Part shown: piece by piece, positions 1 to 9,133 of the stretch
How positions within the stretch are numbered: position 1 is the first letter of the stretch
Layout of the letters: the number at the start of each line of letters is the position of its first letter
Source: CAZWSX01 sp964636985
Lineage (GTDB): Bacteria > Planctomycetota > Planctomycetia > Pirellulales > Pirellulaceae
Assembly (NCBI GenBank): GCA_964636985.1
Contig: CAZWSX010000001.1
Coordinates: 248,001-312,000 of the forward strand
DNA length: 64,000 nucleotides
Reading direction: 5' to 3'
Position numbers and translations under genes: made by a program
Notes under the pieces: generated by a model
What the model was told of the DNA's origin: nothing
What the model saw: only the letters and a program-made list of their open reading frames with translations
The model's database searches: none

Positions 1-713
1 ATGGCTCCGTCATCTGGCAGGACGAAAGCGATGCCACGGCCATGATCGCCGTGCAGGGCCCGCATGCCAATCTTTTGGTGGCCGGAATCTCCAGCCTCGA
101 TCCTGGCAAACTTGGTTACTACTCGGGGGCAGAGGCAAAGGTCCTATCGCATCCGGCGCTTGTGAGCCGCACGGGCTATACCGGCGAAGATGGCTGCGAA
201 ATCATTGTGCCCGCGAGCGCTGCCGAACAAGTTTGGACCAAGCTGCTCGAAGATGGCCGCTCGCTGGGGGCCAAAGCAATCGGATTAGGGGCACGCGATA
301 CCTTGCGTCTGGAAGCCGGCATGCCTCTGTACGGCCACGAATTAAGCGAGACAACTTCGCCTTGGGAAGCTGGCTTGTCGATGGCGGTCGACCTGGCCGA
401 TCGCGACTTTGTAGGACGAGCAGCGCTCGCGGCATCCAACGAGGCGCCGCCAGCCCGTCGCCGGATTGGCATTGTTCTGGAAGGTCGCCGTCCGGCACGT
501 GAAGGCTACGCGGTATTCGCCGGCGATGCTCGCGTCGGCGAGATCACCAGCGGAACCTTCTCGCCTACGCTCGATCGTCCGATTGCCATGGCCTACGTCG
601 GTTCGGAATTTGCGAACGTCGATCAGGCTCTCTCGATTGACGTTCGAGGAACCCGATTAGCAGGGCGCGTGGTTCCCCTCCCCTTCTACAAGCGACCAAG
701 CAGCAAGAAATAG
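1..713 (+). CDS. gcvT: Aminomethyltransferase (glycine cleavage T protein), 5' end missing
   Basis: T protein of the glycine cleavage system. It takes the aminomethyl group from lipoylated GcvH and, with tetrahydrofolate, makes methylene-THF and ammonia in the cytoplasm. The reading frame is open from base 3 (GSVIWQDESDATAMIAVQGP), so the start lies upstream of the window. Visible family features are VSRTGYTGEDGCEI, the run LRLEAGMPLYGHEL, and the C-terminal beta-barrel part with GEITSGTFSPTLDRPIAMAYV. About 237 residues are present of roughly 360 expected. gcvH, gcvPA and gcvPB follow on the same strand, which fixes the identity. Any glycine riboswitch would lie upstream and cannot be seen. 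Confidence 0.96.
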   Translation, partial: GSVIWQDESDATAMIAVQGPHANLLVAGISSLDPGKLGYYSGAEAKVLSHPALVSRTGYTGEDGCEIIVPASAAEQVWTKLLEDGRSLGAKAIGLGARDTLRLEAGMPLYGHELSETTSPWEAGLSMAVDLADRDFVGRAALAASNEAPPARRRIGIVLEGRRPAREGYAVFAGDARVGEITSGTFSPTLDRPIAMAYVGSEFANVDQALSIDVRGTRLAGRVVPLPFYKRPSSKK

Positions 714-780
714 TCTTGGGTTGCGTGTTGCCTATTCACCAAAACAGTAACAGTCGGTTCATCCTTTGCAGGAGTACAAG

Positions 781-1170
781 ATGACGCCTGAAAACCTTCG
801 GTACGCGGAATCGCACGAGTGGGTCAAGCAAACCAAAGAAGGCGACAAGCCCGTCGCCGAGATCGGGATCACTGATTTCGCGGTCCATCAGTTGTCAGAC
901 GTCGTTTTCATGCAGTTGCCCGAAGTGGGAACCAAAGTGACGGCTGGCAAGGAGTTCGGCGAGGTCGAGTCGGTGAAGGCCGTGAGTCCGCTTTATGCTC
1001 CGGTATCAGGCGAGATCGTCGCCGTGAACACCAAGTTGCCCGAGAACCTGGAACTTCTCCAATCCGACCCGTACGGCAAAGGCTGGATGATCAAGATTGC
1101 CATGAGCAACGAAAAGGAAGTCGAAAAGCTGATGGACCACAAGGCCTACGAGAAACAGTGCGAGTCGTAA
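781..1170 (+). CDS. gcvH: Glycine cleavage system H protein
   Basis: Lipoyl carrier of the glycine cleavage system, 129 residues, the usual length. The lipoyl-lysine motif is GEVESVKAVSPLYAPVSGEI, with the modified lysine at about K66. An in-frame TTG at 766 exists, but ATG 781 is preferred: it has GGAG at 771-774 at good spacing and gives the expected start MTPENLRYAESHEW. It lies 67 bases after gcvT and about 50 before gcvPA, so it is probably cotranscribed. The lipoyl-transferase family gene at the end of this run (4094-4870) is a likely source of its lipoylation. Confidence 0.97.
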   Translation: MTPENLRYAESHEWVKQTKEGDKPVAEIGITDFAVHQLSDVVFMQLPEVGTKVTAGKEFGEVESVKAVSPLYAPVSGEIVAVNTKLPENLELLQSDPYGKGWMIKIAMSNEKEVEKLMDHKAYEKQCES

Positions 1171-1220
1171 GCGTAACAGCGGACAGCAAACGAAGATTGG
1201 TTTGAGAGGGATAGTGCAAG

Positions 1221-2567
1221 ATGGCTTATCGTTGTCTTACGGATGAAGATCGCGCTGCGATGCTGGCGACGATCGGGGCGAAGTCGGTCGAGGAGATCAT
1301 CGCCGACCAGATTCCAGAAAAGAACCGCTTCACCAGGCCGCTCAATGTCCCGCCCGCCATGGGCGAACTGGAGCTCACGCAGCACGCCGCAAAGTTGGCA
1401 AGCCTGAATCAGCATGTCGCGGCGTCGACCTGTTTCCTCGGCGGCGGTGCCTACGACCACTTTGTACCGGCGGCGATTGATGCGCTAGCAAGCCGCGGCG
1501 AGTTCTACACCTCATACACGCCGTACCAGCCCGAAGTGAGCCAGGGGAACCTGCAGGCGACGTTCGAGTACCAGTCGATGGTCTGTGAACTCACGGGCTT
1601 GGACGTCTCCAACGCCAGCCTCTACGACGGCGCAAGCGCCACGGTCGAAGCGGCTTTGCTGGCCATGAGCGTGACCAAGCGCCTTAAGAAGGTGGTTGTT
1701 CTCGATTCGCTACATCCTCAGTACCGCGACTCGCTCGAGACGTATCTCAATTGCCTGGGAAGTGAGCTCGTCACCGTCCCCTGCCCTGCCGGCCGTGCCG
1801 ATTTGGAAACGGTTGCCAAGGCCATCGATGGCGAGACTGCGGCTCTGATTGTTCAGCACCCAAATTTCTTTGGCGGACTGGAAGACGTCGCCAAGCTTTC
1901 GAAAATCGCCCACGAACACGGCGCGCTGCTCATTCAAGCGTTCGACCCGATCAGCGTGGGAGTTCTGAAACGCCCTGCGGATCTCGGTGCGGACGTGGCT
2001 GTTGCCGAGGGGCAAGGATTGGGTACGCCACTGCAATACGGCGGTCCCTATTTGGGTGTCATCGCCGTGAAGGAGCAGTTCGTGCGTCGATTGCCGGGCC
2101 GTATTTGCGGCGAGACGGTCGATCGCAACGGCAAACGGTGCTTTGTCCTTACACTTCAAACCCGCGAGCAGCACATCCGCCGCGAAAAGGCGACGAGCAA
2201 CATCTGCACCAATCAAGGACTATTCGCGCTGCGGGCGTCGATCTACCTCTCGTTGATGGGGCCACAAGGGCTCCGCGACGTGGCCAGCTTGTGCGTTCGC
2301 AAAACGAAGTACGCCCAGCAACGGTTGTTCGCGAACCCTCGCTTTGAGAGCCGTTTCAATATCCCGTCGTTCAAAGAGTTCGTGGTTCGCGATCGGAACG
2401 GGCGCGTTGCCGAGATCCTGGAACAGGCTCGTCAGCAGGGGATTTTGGCGGGCATTCCTCTAGGAACGTGGTATCCGGACCTGGCCGATTGTTTTCTCGT
2501 GGCTGTTACGGAAAAGCGGACCAAGGACGAAATCGATCGCTGGGCCGATGTCCTTAGTGCCTCTTAG
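1221..2567 (+). CDS. gcvPA: Glycine dehydrogenase (decarboxylating) subunit 1
   Basis: N-terminal half of the P protein, 448 residues, in the split two-subunit form. With GcvPB it decarboxylates glycine using PLP and passes the aminomethyl group to GcvH. Recognised from the start MAYRCLTDEDRAAMLATIGA, the segment YTPYQPEVSQGNLQATFEYQ, the run LYDGASATVEAALLA, and the late motif CTNQGLFALRASIYLSLMGP. It sits between gcvH and gcvPB in a single-strand cluster. Split P protein is common in Gram-positive bacteria and several other phyla, whereas proteobacteria usually carry one long gcvP. Confidence 0.96.
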   Translation: MAYRCLTDEDRAAMLATIGAKSVEEIIADQIPEKNRFTRPLNVPPAMGELELTQHAAKLASLNQHVAASTCFLGGGAYDHFVPAAIDALASRGEFYTSYTPYQPEVSQGNLQATFEYQSMVCELTGLDVSNASLYDGASATVEAALLAMSVTKRLKKVVVLDSLHPQYRDSLETYLNCLGSELVTVPCPAGRADLETVAKAIDGETAALIVQHPNFFGGLEDVAKLSKIAHEHGALLIQAFDPISVGVLKRPADLGADVAVAEGQGLGTPLQYGGPYLGVIAVKEQFVRRLPGRICGETVDRNGKRCFVLTLQTREQHIRREKATSNICTNQGLFALRASIYLSLMGPQGLRDVASLCVRKTKYAQQRLFANPRFESRFNIPSFKEFVVRDRNGRVAEILEQARQQGILAGIPLGTWYPDLADCFLVAVTEKRTKDEIDRWADVLSAS

Positions 2568-2624
2568 TCGATCCCTTTCCAACAACAAGCGAATTCTCGT
2601 CTCGGAACAAACAGGCTGTCGGAT

Positions 2625-4097
2625 ATGCGGAATCAACTTGCAACGGATGTGATTTTCGATCTCTCGGATGCCGGATTGCGCGGCGCGCGTTTGCCCGAAT
2701 GTGACGTGCCAGTCGCCGAAGTCGGGGAGCTGCTGCCGAAGGACGCCTTGGCCGATGCTCCCCCCGCGCTGCCGGAAGTCTCCGAATCGACCGTCGTCCG
2801 CCACTACGCGAACTTGTCGACACTCAACATGTCGGTCGATACGCACTTTTATCCGCTCGGCTCGTGCACGATGAAGTACAACTCGAAGCGCAACGAGCGG
2901 ATCGCAGGTTTGCCTGGGTTTCTCGATTTGCATCCGTTGACGCCGGACGAAGGAGCGCAAGGGTTGCTGTGCGTGCTGTTCGAGTTGCAGCAGATGCTGG
3001 CCGAGATTTCCGGCCTGCCAGCTGTTTCGTTGCAACCGGCCGCTGGGGCCCACGGTGAATTGGCCGCCTTGATGACGGCGGCCGCTTACTTCCGCGACCG
3101 GGGCGAGAATCGCACCAAGGTCTTGGCGCCCGACAGTGCCCACGGAACCAATCCCGCTAGCGCCGCCGTGGCTGGGCTCACGTTCGAAACCGTGAAAAGC
3201 AACGCTCGCGGCTTTGTCGACATGGACGACTTGAAGGCCAAGCTCGACAAGCAAGTCGCCGTTTTCATGATCACCAATCCCAACACGCTGGGATTGTTCG
3301 ACCAGCAGATCGGCGAGATTGCCCAGCTGGTTCACGACCACGGCGGGCTAATCTACCTCGACGGCGCCAACATGAATGCGATCTTAGGGATCGCCCGCCC
3401 CGGCGACCTGGGCGCCGACATGATGCACTACAACCCTCACAAGACATTTAGTGGGCCGCACGGCGGCGGCGGCCCCGGCGCCGGTCCGATCTGCGTGCGC
3501 GACTTTTTGGGGCCGTACTTGCCGTCGCCCGTCGTGGCGAAAGAGGGAGAGAAATTCCGGCTCGATCACGATCGACCCAAGTCGATCGGCCGGGTCCGCA
3601 GCTTCTTCGGCAACACGGGTGTGCTCGTACGAGCGTGGTCGTACATCCGCTCGCACGGACCCGATGGTTTGCGGCAAGTGTCGGAGGACGCGGTCCTCAA
3701 CGCGAACTACTTGCTGGCAAAGGTGCGTCCATTTCTTTCCGTGCCACATGGGCACCGCTGCATGCACGAGTTCGTGGCATCTGCCGAAGATCTGCGCAAG
3801 TCGTTTGGCGTTTCCGCGATGGACATTGCCAAACGATTGCTCGACTACGGGTTTCACGCGCCGACGGTCTATTTCCCGCTCACGGTGAAAGAAGCCATGA
3901 TGGTCGAGCCGACGGAGACCGAGACCAAGGCGACGCTCGATGCCTTCGTGGAAACGCTCCAGAAGATTGTGAAAGAGTCACCCGACGTGCTGCATGCGGC
4001 ACCGAGCACGACTCCCATCAGCCGGCCCGACGAAGTCCGCGCGGCGCGCTCGCCTGTGGTTCGATACAAGCGAAAAGCCGAGGTCTCCAAAACGTGA
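2625..4097 (+). CDS. gcvPB: Glycine dehydrogenase (decarboxylating) subunit 2
   Basis: C-terminal, PLP-binding half of the split P protein, 490 residues. The PLP lysine is in HYNPHKTFSGPHGGGGPGAG, about K273. Other family signatures are FYPLGSCTMKYNSKRNE near residue 76 and LQPAAGAHGELAALM near 137. The start ATG 2625 follows gcvPA by 57 bases. Its TGA stop overlaps the GTG start of the following lipoyl-transferase gene (GTGA), which suggests translational coupling. It forms the functional P protein with GcvPA. Confidence 0.97.
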   Translation: MRNQLATDVIFDLSDAGLRGARLPECDVPVAEVGELLPKDALADAPPALPEVSESTVVRHYANLSTLNMSVDTHFYPLGSCTMKYNSKRNERIAGLPGFLDLHPLTPDEGAQGLLCVLFELQQMLAEISGLPAVSLQPAAGAHGELAALMTAAAYFRDRGENRTKVLAPDSAHGTNPASAAVAGLTFETVKSNARGFVDMDDLKAKLDKQVAVFMITNPNTLGLFDQQIGEIAQLVHDHGGLIYLDGANMNAILGIARPGDLGADMMHYNPHKTFSGPHGGGGPGAGPICVRDFLGPYLPSPVVAKEGEKFRLDHDRPKSIGRVRSFFGNTGVLVRAWSYIRSHGPDGLRQVSEDAVLNANYLLAKVRPFLSVPHGHRCMHEFVASAEDLRKSFGVSAMDIAKRLLDYGFHAPTVYFPLTVKEAMMVEPTETETKATLDAFVETLQKIVKESPDVLHAAPSTTPISRPDEVRAARSPVVRYKRKAEVSKT

Positions 4098-4870
4098 GCG
4101 CGATTTGGGGCGAGGCACCTCCGCTCCGCGTGATTCCGATCGCGTCAGGCGAAGGTGCCTGGAACATGGCGCTTGACGAGGCGCTCCTCGAAACCGCCAA
4201 CGAAACCGGCGAGCCGATTCTCCGCTTCTATGCGTGGGCCCGCCCGGTTTTGTCGCTGGGTTACTTCCAAGCGATCGAGCAGCGCCAAGCCCATCCGGCT
4301 AGCTTGCCATGCGACCTGGTGCGCCGAGCCTCGGGCGGCGGAGCCATCGTCCACGATCGGGAATTGACCTACTCCTTAAGCGCCCCCAGGAAGCTAGGAA
4401 AGAAAGAACTGGCGGCAGACTATTACCGGATTGTCCATGAGGCGGTTATCAACGTGCTTCGCCGGCAGGGAGTCATCGCGGAGTTGGTTTCCGAAGGCGG
4501 AGCCTTCCGTGGAAGAATCGATCCATTCTTGTGCTTTGAGCGGCGATCCCCTAACGACGTCGTCATGAACGGACAAAAAGTAGGCGGATCGGCGCAGCGT
4601 CGAACTGAAAAGGCCGTACTACAACACGGAAGCCTGCTGATTGGTGTCAGTGCGTTTGCGCCCGAGCTGCCAGGAATCGAGCAACTTTCATCCAAGACGT
4701 TCAGTCTAGAATTCCTGGCATCCGAACTTGCAGCCGCGATCGCCGCGCAACTTGGCACGGCTTACGTTGTTGGAAACCTTTCATCTGCCGAGTTTTCCCG
4801 AGCCAGCGAGATCAGCGTCACAAAATACGGCGCTTATGCCTGGAGTGCGAAAATCCGCAAAAACGTCTGA
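4094..4870 (+). CDS. Octanoyltransferase / lipoate-protein ligase family (LipM/LplA-like)
   Basis: Cytoplasmic enzyme of the biotin/lipoate transferase fold that puts octanoyl or lipoyl groups on carrier proteins such as GcvH. The GTG at 4094 overlaps the gcvPB stop and gives 258 residues, a normal length for LipM. An open frame upstream to 3635 only shadows gcvPB. Motifs: RRASGGGAIVHDRELTYS near residues 77-94, then CFERRSPNDVVMNGQKVGGSAQRR in pieces, with C147 in the place of the LipM catalytic cysteine and K162 in the conserved GxK. The Cys makes a LipM-type octanoyltransferase more likely than LplA, but ligase or amidotransferase (LipL) activity is not excluded. Confidence 0.87.
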   Translation: MSAIWGEAPPLRVIPIASGEGAWNMALDEALLETANETGEPILRFYAWARPVLSLGYFQAIEQRQAHPASLPCDLVRRASGGGAIVHDRELTYSLSAPRKLGKKELAADYYRIVHEAVINVLRRQGVIAELVSEGGAFRGRIDPFLCFERRSPNDVVMNGQKVGGSAQRRTEKAVLQHGSLLIGVSAFAPELPGIEQLSSKTFSLEFLASELAAAIAAQLGTAYVVGNLSSAEFSRASEISVTKYGAYAWSAKIRKNV

Positions 4871-5310
4871 ACGGCTCGCAAGGCCTTTCGGTTATCGAGC
4901 GAGCTGTCCTAAGATCAGATTTTTGTGAAAAACCCGAATCACATTTGAAAATCTGGTGAGTACAAGCGGATAATGTGCTTAGGGGGATTATTTTCCCTTG
5001 CACCCTTGGTTTTGAAGTTCCTGGCCCCGCTATTATTTTTTTCGATTTTTGATTAGGCTCTTGTGGGGGGATATCCCGCACAGGGCTTGGGAATGGGAAC
5101 GTAGAAGCTCTGCCTACTCTCGATGTGTGCCTGGATTTAGCAATTCGGTTGCATTTTCGCAGCTCTGCGAGAGCGTCTAGGACGCTTGTTCGCGGGCTTC
5201 ATACGATGCGACTTGGATAAGAGTTCGTTTCGCAGGCTGCAATGACGCAGTGCTGCACGGGACGAGTTTGGTTGAAAGCGCGGGCGACTCATCAATCGGA
5301 AAGGCTAGGT
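4871..5310. other. Intergenic stretch, no gene seen
   Basis: About 440 bases, more AT-rich than the flanks, with runs of T near 5034-5050. I see no convincing coding frame. An imperfect hairpin (TGTGGGGGG ATAT CCCGCACA) lies near 5062-5082. It may hold the end of the glycine cleavage transcript and the promoter of the FHA gene, but no promoter boxes stand out. Confidence 0.5.
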
Positions 5311-5967
5311 ATGGACGTACGGTTAAAGGTGTTGAAGGGATCGAACGTCGGCAAGGAAGTTCGGGTTCCAGGTCCTCAGTGCCTGATCGGCCGTAGTGAG
5401 GAATGCCACATACGGCCCCAGAGCGACGCAGTCAGCCGTCGCCACTCTGTGATCATCATCGGTGAAAATGATGTCGTGATTCGCGACTTGAATAGTCGCA
5501 ACGGCACCGTGGTCAATGGCGATAAGATCGAAGGCGAAGTCGTCCTGATTCACGGCGACGTCATCAAGATTGGCCCCCTCGAGTTCGGAATCGAGATCGA
5601 ACAAACCGTCGGAAAGCCCAAGCGACCCAAGGTCAACGACCTGAAGGACGTGATCGCCCGAACGGCCGACACTCCCAGCAGCGGACACACCACTTCCGAT
5701 CTTGGCGACATCAGCAATTGGCTCGACGAAGCCGATGCCGTGGCAAAGGCCCGGCGGTCGTCCGACCCCGAAACTCGGCAGTTCCGCATCGAAGACACCG
5801 GCGCCACGGTGGCCCCCGAGTCGGACGAAGAGAAGTCAGACGCCAAGGCCAAGAAGGCGGAAAAGAAAGAGCCTGGCAAGTTGCCCCCACGCCCCCATGG
5901 TCACGGCACCAAGGACTCGCGAGATGCGGCGCAAGAAACGCTGAAGAAGCTGTTCAAACGTAACTAG
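5311..5967 (+). CDS. FHA-domain protein
   Basis: Phosphothreonine-binding protein of 218 residues. An FHA domain fills about residues 1-100, with the binding-site signatures GR at 27-28, SRRH at 42-45 and RDLNSRNGTVVNG at 58-70. The rest is hydrophilic, Lys/Glu/Ala rich and probably disordered. ATG 5311 is preferred over an upstream in-frame ATG at 5242, because the FHA fold begins at once (MDVRLKVLKGSNVG) and GGAAAGG lies just before it. A transmembrane Ser/Thr kinase gene is convergent with it, so the protein may read phosphorylation by that kinase or others. That link is inference from position only. Confidence 0.92.
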   Translation: MDVRLKVLKGSNVGKEVRVPGPQCLIGRSEECHIRPQSDAVSRRHSVIIIGENDVVIRDLNSRNGTVVNGDKIEGEVVLIHGDVIKIGPLEFGIEIEQTVGKPKRPKVNDLKDVIARTADTPSSGHTTSDLGDISNWLDEADAVAKARRSSDPETRQFRIEDTGATVAPESDEEKSDAKAKKAEKKEPGKLPPRPHGHGTKDSRDAAQETLKKLFKRN

Positions 5968-5987
5968 AACAACCGTTCCACTCTTAA

Positions 5988-6015
5988 GCCCCGTCGATCT
6001 GACGGGGCCTTTTTT
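5988..6015 (+). terminator. Rho-independent terminator after the FHA gene
   Basis: Perfect 8-bp stem GCCCCGTC / GACGGGGC (5988-5995 and 6001-6008) with loop GATCT, followed by CTTTTTTG. The T run is on the plus strand, so it ends the FHA transcript. Confidence 0.9.
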
Positions 6016-6050
6016 GTTTGTTCGCCCGCATCTCTTTTTTGCGGCGCTAC

Positions 6051-7625
6051 TTATTTTGATTTCATCGCCTGGTCTATTTCATTGTACCAGAGTCGCGATT
6101 GATCGGTGAGATTCCCCAGATGATCGCGAACCTCGCGCAGCGCCTTACGTGCGTCGGCGAGGTCGCCCGTTTTGAGATAGCACGCCGCAAGCCCGACGTT
6201 CGCTTGCGCGACGATATCCTTGTATTCGGGATTGCCCGCCAGCCGCAGTTGCTGAAACAGGTCCTTCGCGCGGTCGAAAGCATCCGATTCGAAAAAAGCC
6301 TTGGCCAGGCCGAGTTGAGAATCCTTGATGCATCGCTCCGTAGTTCCCCGTTCGCCTGGAGCGGCATCTTCCAGCGGAAAGTACAACTCCACGGCTTCCC
6401 ACGCCGCGATCGACTTGGGGGCGACGGTGTAGGCATAGTCGAGCTGTGCCTGAACCGTCTTGGCTTTGGGGACACTAACGACGGCAACCTCCAGCAGCCC
6501 CTTGGGCCGCACCAGGTAGGCGACCACGGCGCCAATGATACACCCGACTAACACCAAGGCGATGGCTGTGCCCGTTAGGCCGGTGATTCTCTGGCCCCCT
6601 GACGCGGTGCCGCGCAACATCCGTTCCAATTGCGACGTGGCCTCGAAGCGGGCGGTGGCGGTCGTGGGATCGAAATTGGGGATCCCCTCGAGCTCTTCCA
6701 GGATCGCTTCTTCGACCCCTTCGTTTTTTAATGCACGAAGTCTTTGCAAGACATCGATCGGCGCTTGGGGACGCTGGCTTGGGTCCTTGGCCATCAAGGA
6801 GTGGATCAGCAGCGATAACCCGGCCGGCAGATCGGGTCGCAATTTGGCGAGTGCCGGCGGTTCGTCGCGGAGGTGCTTCATGGCGACGGCCATCAAGGTC
6901 TCAGCTTGGAACGGTGGGTAACCTACCAGCATGTGCCACAGCGTTACGCCGAGCGAATACAAATCGCTTCGAGTATCGAGCTGACGTCCCTCGATCTGCT
7001 CGGGACTCATGTAGAGCGGAGTCCCCATCGTCATGCCGACGCGCGTCAGGTTATGCTCGCGGTCTTCCACGGCGCGAGCCAGGCCGAAGTCGGCGACCTT
7101 CACTTCGCCCGAGGCGCCCACCATGATGTTTTCCGGCTTGATGTCGCGATGGACAATGCCGTGTTCGGCGGCCTTCTGCAGCGCGGCTGCCACCTGACGC
7201 AAGATCGAAACGGCGCTCGCGGCGCTGAGCGGCTTTCCCAACCGGCCGACCCACTGTTTAAGGTTCCCGCGCGCGAGGTATTCCTGCACCATGTAGTGCA
7301 CCCCCTCGGCATCGCGGATTTCGTGGATTTGGACGATGTTGGCGTGAACCAGTTTTGCCGCCGAGCGGGCTTCCTGAACGAACCGCTTCACGTGATTGGT
7401 GTCGGCGGCGAAGCTCCGCTTGAGAATCTTGAAAGCGACCTGCCGCTGCAGCGAGTGCTGTTCTGCCAGATAGACGTCGGCCATCCCGCCGCGGCCGATG
7501 CGGGTGAGCATGCGATAGTCGCCGAATTGCCGACCGGAGTAGTCGGGGTCGCTATCACCGCCGGTCGACGAGTTGTCGTCGCCATTGCCGTTGAAATTGA
7601 GGGGAGTGACGGGATCGTCGGCCAT
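6051..7625 (-). CDS. Transmembrane serine/threonine protein kinase
   Basis: Membrane-anchored Hanks-type kinase, 524 residues from ATG 7625. A GTG at 7643 is possible but less likely. Kinase domain about residues 37-300: glycine loop GRGGMADVY at 44-52, ATP-binding K66, catalytic HRDIKPEN at 159-166, DFGLA at 179-183, and GTPLYMSPEQ at 201-210. One transmembrane helix at about 352-373 is followed by a roughly 150-residue outer region with helical, TPR-like character (YKDIVAQANVGLAACYLKTGDLADARKAL in pieces). The kinase is intact at all key residues. It converges on the FHA gene. Target and stimulus are unknown. Confidence 0.94.
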   Translation of the reverse strand: MADDPVTPLNFNGNGDDNSSTGGDSDPDYSGRQFGDYRMLTRIGRGGMADVYLAEQHSLQRQVAFKILKRSFAADTNHVKRFVQEARSAAKLVHANIVQIHEIRDAEGVHYMVQEYLARGNLKQWVGRLGKPLSAASAVSILRQVAAALQKAAEHGIVHRDIKPENIMVGASGEVKVADFGLARAVEDREHNLTRVGMTMGTPLYMSPEQIEGRQLDTRSDLYSLGVTLWHMLVGYPPFQAETLMAVAMKHLRDEPPALAKLRPDLPAGLSLLIHSLMAKDPSQRPQAPIDVLQRLRALKNEGVEEAILEELEGIPNFDPTTATARFEATSQLERMLRGTASGGQRITGLTGTAIALVLVGCIIGAVVAYLVRPKGLLEVAVVSVPKAKTVQAQLDYAYTVAPKSIAAWEAVELYFPLEDAAPGERGTTERCIKDSQLGLAKAFFESDAFDRAKDLFQQLRLAGNPEYKDIVAQANVGLAACYLKTGDLADARKALREVRDHLGNLTDQSRLWYNEIDQAMKSK

Positions 7626-7924
7626 AAACTCTTTTGACAGCACGGCTAGCTAGGCGGCGATCTCACGTTCAAAGTGGGATAACTTTTACGCCCTGCGTCC
7701 AGCAAGTTGTGTTTGTCTCCCTATCGACCGATTGTACTCGTAGAACCCTTACGGGAGGGCGAGTTGACGGTGCACGCGTCCAACTCGCGTCAGGATAGAG
7801 GTCATGGTAGGGCGAGGGAACGCAATACCATGACCTTTTTTCGTTTCTTGGGTACCGTGTTTCTTTCTATCGCGTTTTCTGCTTCGCTTATTCCGTTGTT
7901 GTGTTCGGATGCCGCGGCGGACCA

Positions 7925-8788
7925 TTATGTCGCCAAGGCATGGTCGCGGAAAAAATCCCAAATCATGGTGGTGGCATCGACCGCAAAGCTGCTGGGGCCC
8001 AGCGGGATGAAATTCGCCCTTCGCCCTGGCCAGGTGTGTCCCATCCCGTGGATCTTCACCAGCACCGTGTCGCTTCGCGGACTAACCCCGCGGTAATGCA
8101 GTCGCTCCGCCCAGGTCGCGTCTTCGCGGTCGGCGGACGAAAACTTCTCGACCAAGGGGGGCAAATGGCACCCGTTATACGCCACCCAGGCCGCGACGGT
8201 TTCTTCGGCGGAGCGAAAAAAGCATTTGCTAATCGACTTTCGCCCGATTCCGCCTTCGTAGGGCGTGTACTCGTCCAAGGTCCCGTGAAAATGGATCACA
8301 GGGATCGGCCGTTTCGGCCCGGGAGCCTCGCCTGTCATGGGACCCGCCACAGATGCGATCGCCGCGAGTTGATGGTCGAGCTTTCTCGCTAATTCGTAGC
8401 ACATCATCCCGCCGTTCGACATTCCAACCGCGTAGATGCGCGCGTGGTCGATCGGAAGCTGCTTTGTCAATTGTTCGACAAGGTCGGCCACAAAACCGAC
8501 ATCGTCGACCCCCTGGCGAAAGGCATCGCCGCAGCATCCGCCCGCGTTCCAAGTATTTCCGGCAGGCGTGATGCCAGTGCCGGTGGGGTAGGCCACCACG
8601 AACTGCTCCTGTTCGGCCTTGTCGCTCCAGCCGGTGAATCCGACCATAAACGGGCCCGTGGTCCCCGATCCATGGAAGACCAGCACCAGCGGCAGCGGGC
8701 GGTTGCCCGTTGGCTGAGGAACATGAACGAGGCAGCGTCGCTGACGTCCTGCGGAAACGATACGAAGGTTGTGGGAACCGGGCGTCAT
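7925..8788 (-). CDS. LpqC/PHB-depolymerase-type esterase
   Basis: Alpha/beta hydrolase of the polyhydroxybutyrate depolymerase / feruloyl esterase (LpqC) group, 287 residues. The nucleophile elbow is GMSNGG with S124, acid D172 in HGTLDEYTPY, and base H251 in GMGHTWPG. The oxyanion region is LVFHGSGT near 36-43, and a Cys pair GGCCGD lies near 83-88 as in this family. No obvious signal peptide is seen, although many relatives are secreted. Substrate is not predictable beyond a carboxylic ester. The small hypothetical gene 8846-9133 lies 57 bases upstream on the same strand and may be cotranscribed. Confidence 0.9.
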   Translation of the reverse strand: MTPGSHNLRIVSAGRQRRCLVHVPQPTGNRPLPLVLVFHGSGTTGPFMVGFTGWSDKAEQEQFVVAYPTGTGITPAGNTWNAGGCCGDAFRQGVDDVGFVADLVEQLTKQLPIDHARIYAVGMSNGGMMCYELARKLDHQLAAIASVAGPMTGEAPGPKRPIPVIHFHGTLDEYTPYEGGIGRKSISKCFFRSAEETVAAWVAYNGCHLPPLVEKFSSADREDATWAERLHYRGVSPRSDTVLVKIHGMGHTWPGRRANFIPLGPSSFAVDATTMIWDFFRDHALAT

Positions 8789-8845
8789 ACGGCAAGCGAA
8801 ACTCAGAAACCATCAAACGGCGACGACGGATCGGCCGGCAGGGCG

Positions 8846-9133
8846 TCACGAAGCCAAGCGAATTTTCTCGATTTTGTTTTGCACCATCCATTCGAGCCAC
8901 GACTCCTGTTCCGGGGTCAGCTCGATTTCGGCCTTGGATGCGGCGTCGAGCGGCGAAACCACCTCGAACACCAATTCTTCCAGCCACCGCGTCGCGTCTT
9001 CTAAACGAATCCGATATTCGCCAGCGGGTGCTCCCGGTTCTCCCGCCATGGCGAAGTAGGCGACCTCGGTACGAAACCGATCGGGCATGGAAAATGGCGG
9101 AACATCGGGCCGGTCGGCGGCAATGACTTGCAT
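8846..9133 (-). CDS. Small hypothetical protein, 95 aa
   Basis: Not recognised. It is an acidic, cytoplasmic-looking protein with alternating strand and helix character (FRTEVAYFAMAGEP, then IRLEDATRWLEELVFEV, then EQESWLEWMVQNKIEKIRLA). It has no signal peptide and no metal motif. It is on the same strand as the esterase, 57 bases upstream of it. It is kept as a gene because the codon and amino-acid pattern is natural and it fills the gap, but no ribosome binding site is obvious before ATG 9133. Confidence 0.6.
   Translation of the reverse strand: MQVIAADRPDVPPFSMPDRFRTEVAYFAMAGEPGAPAGEYRIRLEDATRWLEELVFEVVSPLDAASKAEIELTPEQESWLEWMVQNKIEKIRLAS

Noticed and set aside
2460..3341. 293-codon minus-strand frame
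   Set aside because: Antisense to gcvPA/gcvPB, which are certain genes.
7830..8096. Plus-strand frame beginning with a signal-peptide-like segment (MTFFRFLGTVFLSIAFSASL)
   Set aside because: Only the first part looks natural; the rest is antisense to the esterase gene, has no recognisable domain, and gives an improbable composition. A real short exported peptide cannot be fully excluded.
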